46,095 nucleotides of DNA from Stentor coeruleus (taxonomy: Eukaryota > Ciliophora > Heterotrichea > Heterotrichida > Stentoridae), in NCBI GenBank assembly GCA_001970955.1, contig MPUH01000559.1, positions 1 through 46,095 of the forward strand, written 5' to 3'. The position numbers and the translations under genes are program-made. The notes beneath the pieces were generated by a model that had not been told where the DNA came from, searched no databases, and was given only the letters and a program-made list of their open reading frames with translations. Positions 42,011 through 46,095 of this stretch are shown here, piece after piece (within the stretch, counting starts at the first letter, position 1; each line of letters starts with the position of its first letter).

Positions 42011-42959
42011 AGGTTTTCATCATGTTGTTTAGTTTTTACATAAGCTTATAGCATATTTTATATAAAATACATTGGGAAGTCAATAAGACTGATGTTTTTA
42101 CTTTTAAAAGATTTTGATGAGATGAATAGATGAAAATGCAGGGGTATAGATATTATGTGAGATTTTTAAGGCTTTTATAATGCAATTCTTAAAAACATGA
42201 CTAAGTATATATTTTACCTTAGGAATATAGGAAGTTATTATATAGAATTTTGATGAATCTCAAATGGAATGCTAATCTCATAAGATAAGAACTAATTGAA
42301 ATTGTTATTTTTTGAATGTAATTTCTTTAAGATTCTTAGGAAATATATGAAAATATAAAGTTTATTAATAAAATACACTGAAAATCGATAGGAGTTGTTT
42401 AATTGAAAGCTTTGTTTTTAATACAATTATAGACTCAATAAAAAAAAATTAATAAAAGATACTGGGGTTATCAGGGAATTTTGGAATGGAAATGCTACAC
42501 TTTTGACTAGATTTTTTGGTTCGATGCTTTAAAAACAATAGAATTTAATATGAAAACTTTATTAGAAGAATAATTTTTAGGATTTAGAAAATGGAAAATT
42601 TTCTTTAAAGGGCAGACTTCGAGTTATTAATAAAGAAGTGGCGTTTTGCTTTAAAAAAAAAATAATTATTTTCCTTTTATCATAATTTTGTTATAAAAAT
42701 AGCTTTTATCTCTAAAGAAATAAGTAAAAACCATTTTCTAANTTATAAAAATAGCTTTTATCTCTAAAGAAATAAGTAAAAACCATTTTCTAATGCTTTT
42801 AAAGAAAAGTTTTGTTTGACTTTTATAATAAAAAAGTATATAAATAATACAATCAAGGAAAAAATCAAATAAAAGAATTTCGACTTGATATAAACTTAAT
42901 AGCAGCATAGTTTGGAATATTTTTTTTTTCAAGAAAACTGAAGTTTTTATATCATTTAC
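42011..42959. other. AT-rich spacer with an assembly join (N at 42742)
   Basis: No gene seen. Sequence from 42691 recurs from 42743 (period 52) across the N, as at the other joins. Confidence 0.5.
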
Positions 42960-43723
42960 ACTAAATAAAGTTTATGCTTTAAATAAATACAATACTACCT
43001 TTAATTTCACCAATTTTTACTTTCTGAAACTAAAGGGTTTATTACTATTTTCCATATTTGGAGACCTATATGTAACCAGTTTTAATATTTCAGAAGCTTT
43101 CCTTTTTCTTGCTTAATTTTGAGATTTCTATGATGAAAATATACAAACAACGAATTGCTGTGTATTAAACTTAAGTGTTTTTAGTTTCACCAAATATTTT
43201 ATTGGAATTTTTTTAGGAATTTTAGCTTTATAAACTAAACCTTACAAAATTCTTTTAGACATAAGTTTTGTTGATATATTTATATAAGAATAATTTAGAT
43301 ATACACTTGGTTCTTGCGTATTTGAATTATGAAACAAAGCATAACATAGTTTTCCATAATCTAAAAATTTTATCAAAATAAGCTAAATCACCCACTAGTC
43401 TTCTATTCATTCTGAAATCTTTCTAAAACTTTTAATGGCATTATACAAAAAACTTTTCGGTATTTCTTTCAACTCAGCATAGCTCTTTATAAACCCCAAG
43501 GTTTAACCCCAAACTCTGGCAATAGCAAAGGTTTTTCCTCTATTTCTAAAAAATCATTTAAAGCCGAAGGAAGACTTTTTAAAAATTCGTTTTGTATTAG
43601 AAAATTAACAAAGAAAAGCTAAATCCTATTTTTTTAAGCTAAATTCTTGAGTAAGACTTGATAAAACGGATATAGTTTCCATACCATATTGTCAGATACG
43701 TTCGATATAATCTCAATTGGCAT
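42960..43723 (-). pseudogene. Decayed gene divergent from the Kelch-like gene
   Basis: A minus-strand ATG at 43723 sits 15 bp from the Kelch-like start, the kind of spacing seen for other real divergent pairs here. The frame reads MPIEIISNVSDNMVWKLYPF and onwards to LLKNLA, then TAA and TAG, then FLKSLPSALNDFLEIEEKPL and LLPEFGVKPWG before a one-base frameshift into FIKSYAELKEIPKSFLYNAI. A further shift gives NRRLVGDLAYFDKIFRLWKT. More TAA and TAG codons follow. No mini-intron fits the first stops. The family is not recognised. The protein was probably about 250 aa before decay. Confidence 0.45.
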
Positions 43724-43738
43724 AACTAATATAAATTA

Positions 43739-46095
43739 ATGGTTGAAGCTTCGACTAGCAACCTAGGCTTAATCCCACGAGGGATTGGCCTAGACGGTAT
43801 AGATTTCTATTATTTCAATCGAGATAAGCAAACAATAGTCCACGTGACTAATAATTCCGTCGCTTCCGCCGAATTGCATCAAAAGCTCCTGGTGCATAGA
43901 GAAAGTCCTCTGTGTTTTTTAAGCCCAACAAAGCTTGCACTTGGGTTAGGTCCTAACGAAGCCACAGAATTAGCTATTTTGGACCTTCAGTCGCAAGATT
44001 TCAAGCACTTAAGTACTTTTCCACTTCCCTGTTCGGGAGGCCAAATGCATTATTTCATGAATAAAATCTACTATGTAGGAGCTTTATATGAAAATGAGTC
44101 TCACATAATGGTGTACTCATTAGATAAAAATACCTGGGAAATGCCTACAGAAAAGCCTTACATTGAAGAAATCAAACGAGAAGATGCTAAATCCAAATCA
44201 AAAACTTCAGATAAACAATCCAAAGGCAAAGCTGGCAAAAACGAATTCAAACTCAAATCTTTAATCAACGCTGGTTCCTGTTTATACAATGGGAAAATCT
44301 ATTTCATAGGAGGACAAAGAGTTACAAGTAATGGGGATCTAAAAGCCAATCTTAAAATATACTCAATTTCCCTTACTGATGAACTCAGACTTGCATATGA
44401 AGGACTCAGAATCCCTTTTGCCGTATTTAATCCTTGCATTGGTTATCAAGATGAAGAGTTATTAGTCATGGCTGGTACAGATGAAAAAAATCAACCTAAC
44501 ATGTACACTTGCAAAATATCCTTAGCTGATAAAGTTGTCAGACCTTTGGATAATTCATTTGTCAAGTTTTATGAGAACTTCCCTGTTTATAATCGTAATG
44601 GGTATAGTGTTTTTGTATCAAATCCATCATGTGCTGTACGTATGAGAGGAATGAATTATTGGATTGTATTTATGATGGATCCAAATGTTTTTTACCCTTG
44701 TAAGCTATGTGAACAAAAGCTTAAGACTATAGATAAAAAAGTTGATGAAAGCGATAGTGATAGTGTTGAAGTGAAAAAGGAAATTAAGATTATTGAAGAA
44801 AGGGAAAGTCCTAGAAGGAGTCCGAGTAGTAGTTCAAGTAGTGGGGAAGAGGATAAGAAGTTTCCTAATATAAAGAAAGAAAAAAAAGTCTCATCGTCGT
44901 CAAGCTCTTCTAGTGAAAAGAAAAAAACCCCAGTTGTCCCGCATGTGGAACCTCCAAAAAAGGAAGAGCCTAAGAAAGAAGAACCAAAGAAGAAATCATC
45001 TTCATCAAGTTCTTCAAGCAGCAAGAAAAAAACTACTCCGGTTGTCCCACCAAAGAAAAAATCATCATCTTCAAGTTCTTCTAGTGAAAAGAAAAAGGAA
45101 AATCCAGTTGTTCCTTCAAAGCCTGTAGAACCTCCAAAGAAAAAATCATCATCTTCAAGTTCATCTAGCGAAAAAAAGAAAATAACTCCAGTTGTACCAC
45201 CAAAGCCTCATGTGGAGCCACCCAAGAAAGAAGAGCCAAAGAAAAAATCGTCATCATCTAGTTCTTCAAGTGATAAGAAAAAGACAACACCAGTAGTTCC
45301 TCCTCAGCCACATGTTGAGCCTCCGAAGCCTCATGTTGAACCACCGAAAAAGGAAGAACCTAAGAAAGAACAGCCTAAGAAAAAATCTTCATCATCAAGC
45401 TCATCCTCAAGTGGAAAAAAAGTAAAGCCAGAGCCTCCTAAGCCACATGTAGAGCCTCCTAAGCCACATGTTGAGCCTCCTAAACCACACGAAGAACCTC
45501 CTAAGCCACATGTAGAACCACCTAAACCACATGTTGAACCTCCAAAGAAAAAATCTTCATCATCTAGTTCATCTTCAAGTGGAAAGAAAGAATCAAAGCC
45601 AGAGCCTCCTAAACCACATGTTGAGCCTCCTAAACCACATGTTGAACCTCCTAAACCACATGAAGAACCTCCTAAACCACATGTTGAACCACCAAAGAAA
45701 GAAGAGCCAAAGAAGAAATCTTCATCATCAAGCTCATCTTCGAGTGATAAGAAAGAAACAAAGCCAGAGCCTCCTAAACCTCATGTAGAACCTCCTAAGC
45801 CACATGTAGAACCTCCTAAGCCACATGTAGAACCTCCTAAACCACATGAAGAACCTCCTAAACCACATGTAGAACCACCAAAGAAGGAAGAACCAAAGAA
45901 GGAGCAGCCTAAGAAGAAATCTTCATCATCAAGCTCATCTTCAAGCAAAAAGAAAGAAACAAAGCCAGAGCCTCCTAAACCACATGTAGAACCTCCTAAA
46001 CCACATGTAGAGCCTCCTAAACCACATGTAGAACCTCCTAAACCACATGTAGAACCTCCTAAACCACATGTAGAACCTCCTAAGCCACATGAAGA
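43739..46095 (+). CDS. Kelch-like beta-propeller protein with giant Lys/Ser/Pro repeat tail (runs off the window)
   Basis: Open from ATG 43739 to the window end, 785 codons with no stop, so the gene is 3'-truncated here. Residues ~1-330 look like a Kelch-type propeller: repeated strand pairs such as SGGQMHYFMNKIYYVG and INAGSCLYNGKIYFIGG, with regular SLDKNTWE-type blade ends. From ~340 the protein becomes low-complexity: runs of eight or nine Ser flanked by Lys (KKKSSSSSSSS), linkers such as TTPVVPP and KKEEPKK, and arrays of the heptad EPPKPHV. The heptad arrays grow rightwards (about 5, 4, 5, then at least 6 copies). The DNA repeat unit is 21 bp (cctcctaaaccacatgtagaa). The N-terminal part is visibly less AT-rich than its surroundings. 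Function unknown; a structural or phospho-regulated scaffold is plausible. Confidence 0.8.
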   Translation, partial: MVEASTSNLGLIPRGIGLDGIDFYYFNRDKQTIVHVTNNSVASAELHQKLLVHRESPLCFLSPTKLALGLGPNEATELAILDLQSQDFKHLSTFPLPCSGGQMHYFMNKIYYVGALYENESHIMVYSLDKNTWEMPTEKPYIEEIKREDAKSKSKTSDKQSKGKAGKNEFKLKSLINAGSCLYNGKIYFIGGQRVTSNGDLKANLKIYSISLTDELRLAYEGLRIPFAVFNPCIGYQDEELLVMAGTDEKNQPNMYTCKISLADKVVRPLDNSFVKFYENFPVYNRNGYSVFVSNPSCAVRMRGMNYWIVFMMDPNVFYPCKLCEQKLKTIDKKVDESDSDSVEVKKEIKIIEERESPRRSPSSSSSSGEEDKKFPNIKKEKKVSSSSSSSSEKKKTPVVPHVEPPKKEEPKKEEPKKKSSSSSSSSSKKKTTPVVPPKKKSSSSSSSSEKKKENPVVPSKPVEPPKKKSSSSSSSSEKKKITPVVPPKPHVEPPKKEEPKKKSSSSSSSSDKKKTTPVVPPQPHVEPPKPHVEPPKKEEPKKEQPKKKSSSSSSSSSGKKVKPEPPKPHVEPPKPHVEPPKPHEEPPKPHVEPPKPHVEPPKKKSSSSSSSSSGKKESKPEPPKPHVEPPKPHVEPPKPHEEPPKPHVEPPKKEEPKKKSSSSSSSSSDKKETKPEPPKPHVEPPKPHVEPPKPHVEPPKPHEEPPKPHVEPPKKEEPKKEQPKKKSSSSSSSSSKKKETKPEPPKPHVEPPKPHVEPPKPHVEPPKPHVEPPKPHVEPPKPHE
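45427..46095 (+). repeat. 21-bp coding tandem repeats (EPPKPHV heptads)
   Basis: Arrays of a 21-bp unit, encoding the heptad E-P-P-K-P-H-V with occasional H-E-E in place of H-V-E, alternate with poly-Ser/Lys blocks. The last array continues to the window edge. Near-identical units differ mainly at third positions, so the repeat expanded recently but under protein-level constraint. Confidence 0.85.

Noticed and set aside
42738..42932. 64-codon minus-strand frame
   Set aside because: It crosses the N join at 42742 and has the composition of AT-rich noise.
35241..43723. Proof that this genome reads TAA/TAG as glutamine
   Set aside because: The large genes end at TAA and contain no in-frame TAA or TAG, and TAA/TAG dominance among stops is expected in AT-rich DNA. 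At about 43.3 kb, Gln-reading looked equally good in a frame I later judged wrong, so the impression is unreliable.
44692..45024. Minus-strand Ser/Leu/Gly-rich frame
   Set aside because: It is the antisense shadow of the poly-Ser/Lys region of the Kelch-like gene. Long open shadows are expected opposite low-complexity coding repeats.
43739..46095. CRISPR-like array in the 21-bp repeats
   Set aside because: The repeats are contiguous, in frame and encode a protein heptad in a eukaryotic gene; there are no unique spacers.

Overview
The window looks like macronuclear DNA of a heterotrich ciliate, most likely Stentor or a close relative. Long genes are open under the standard genetic code, with TAA, TAG and TGA all behaving as stops. 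The DNA is very AT-rich. Four genes join cleanly only across introns of 15 or 16 nt (GTA...TAG), a size known from Stentor. Gene content is typical of ciliates: a voltage-sensor cyclase, a cyclic-nucleotide-binding channel, a tubulin-type cytosolic carboxypeptidase and a CDPK. Ten single N characters mark assembly joins. Nine of them are flanked by a 50-140 bp repeated overlap, so several proteins carry artificial internal duplications, which are noted gene by gene.

Layout. 1-10.6 kb is gene-poor: two paralogous Myb/SANT genes on the minus strand (5018-5690 and 8489-9151), noncoding sequence that shares a repeat on the outer side of each gene, and a tRNA-Gln(CUG) at 10602. 11.2-31.6 kb is dense, with alternating divergent and convergent genes: a coiled-coil protein; an SOS1-like Na+/H+ exchanger; a C2orf81-like protein; the tRNA thiolase CTU1/NCS6; a CNBD potassium channel; a voltage-sensor class III cyclase; an EF-hand-like protein; an MFS transporter; TMEM161; and a cytosolic carboxypeptidase. 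32.2-35 kb holds two tandem paralogs of unknown function, both ending in a CaaX prenylation box. 35.2-36.6 kb is coding-like but broken on both strands. 37.0-41.3 kb has a membrane-bound cyclic-nucleotide phosphodiesterase tail-to-tail with an N-acylated CDPK. 41.3-43.7 kb is mostly decayed sequence. At 43739 a Kelch-like gene with a huge Lys/Ser/Pro repeat tail runs off the right edge.

Working together. Four genes belong to one signalling theme: a voltage-sensing cyclase, a CNBD K+ channel, a CNBD-tailed Na+/H+ exchanger and a PDE, with a CDPK beside the PDE. The parts resemble the cyclic nucleotide / K+ channel / Na+/H+ exchange logic of sperm flagella. The link is inferred from co-location and domain content, not shown. 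Intergenic spacing is extreme: divergent start codons lie 4, 15, 26, 64 and 100 bp apart, and convergent stops lie 11, 22 and 65 bp apart.
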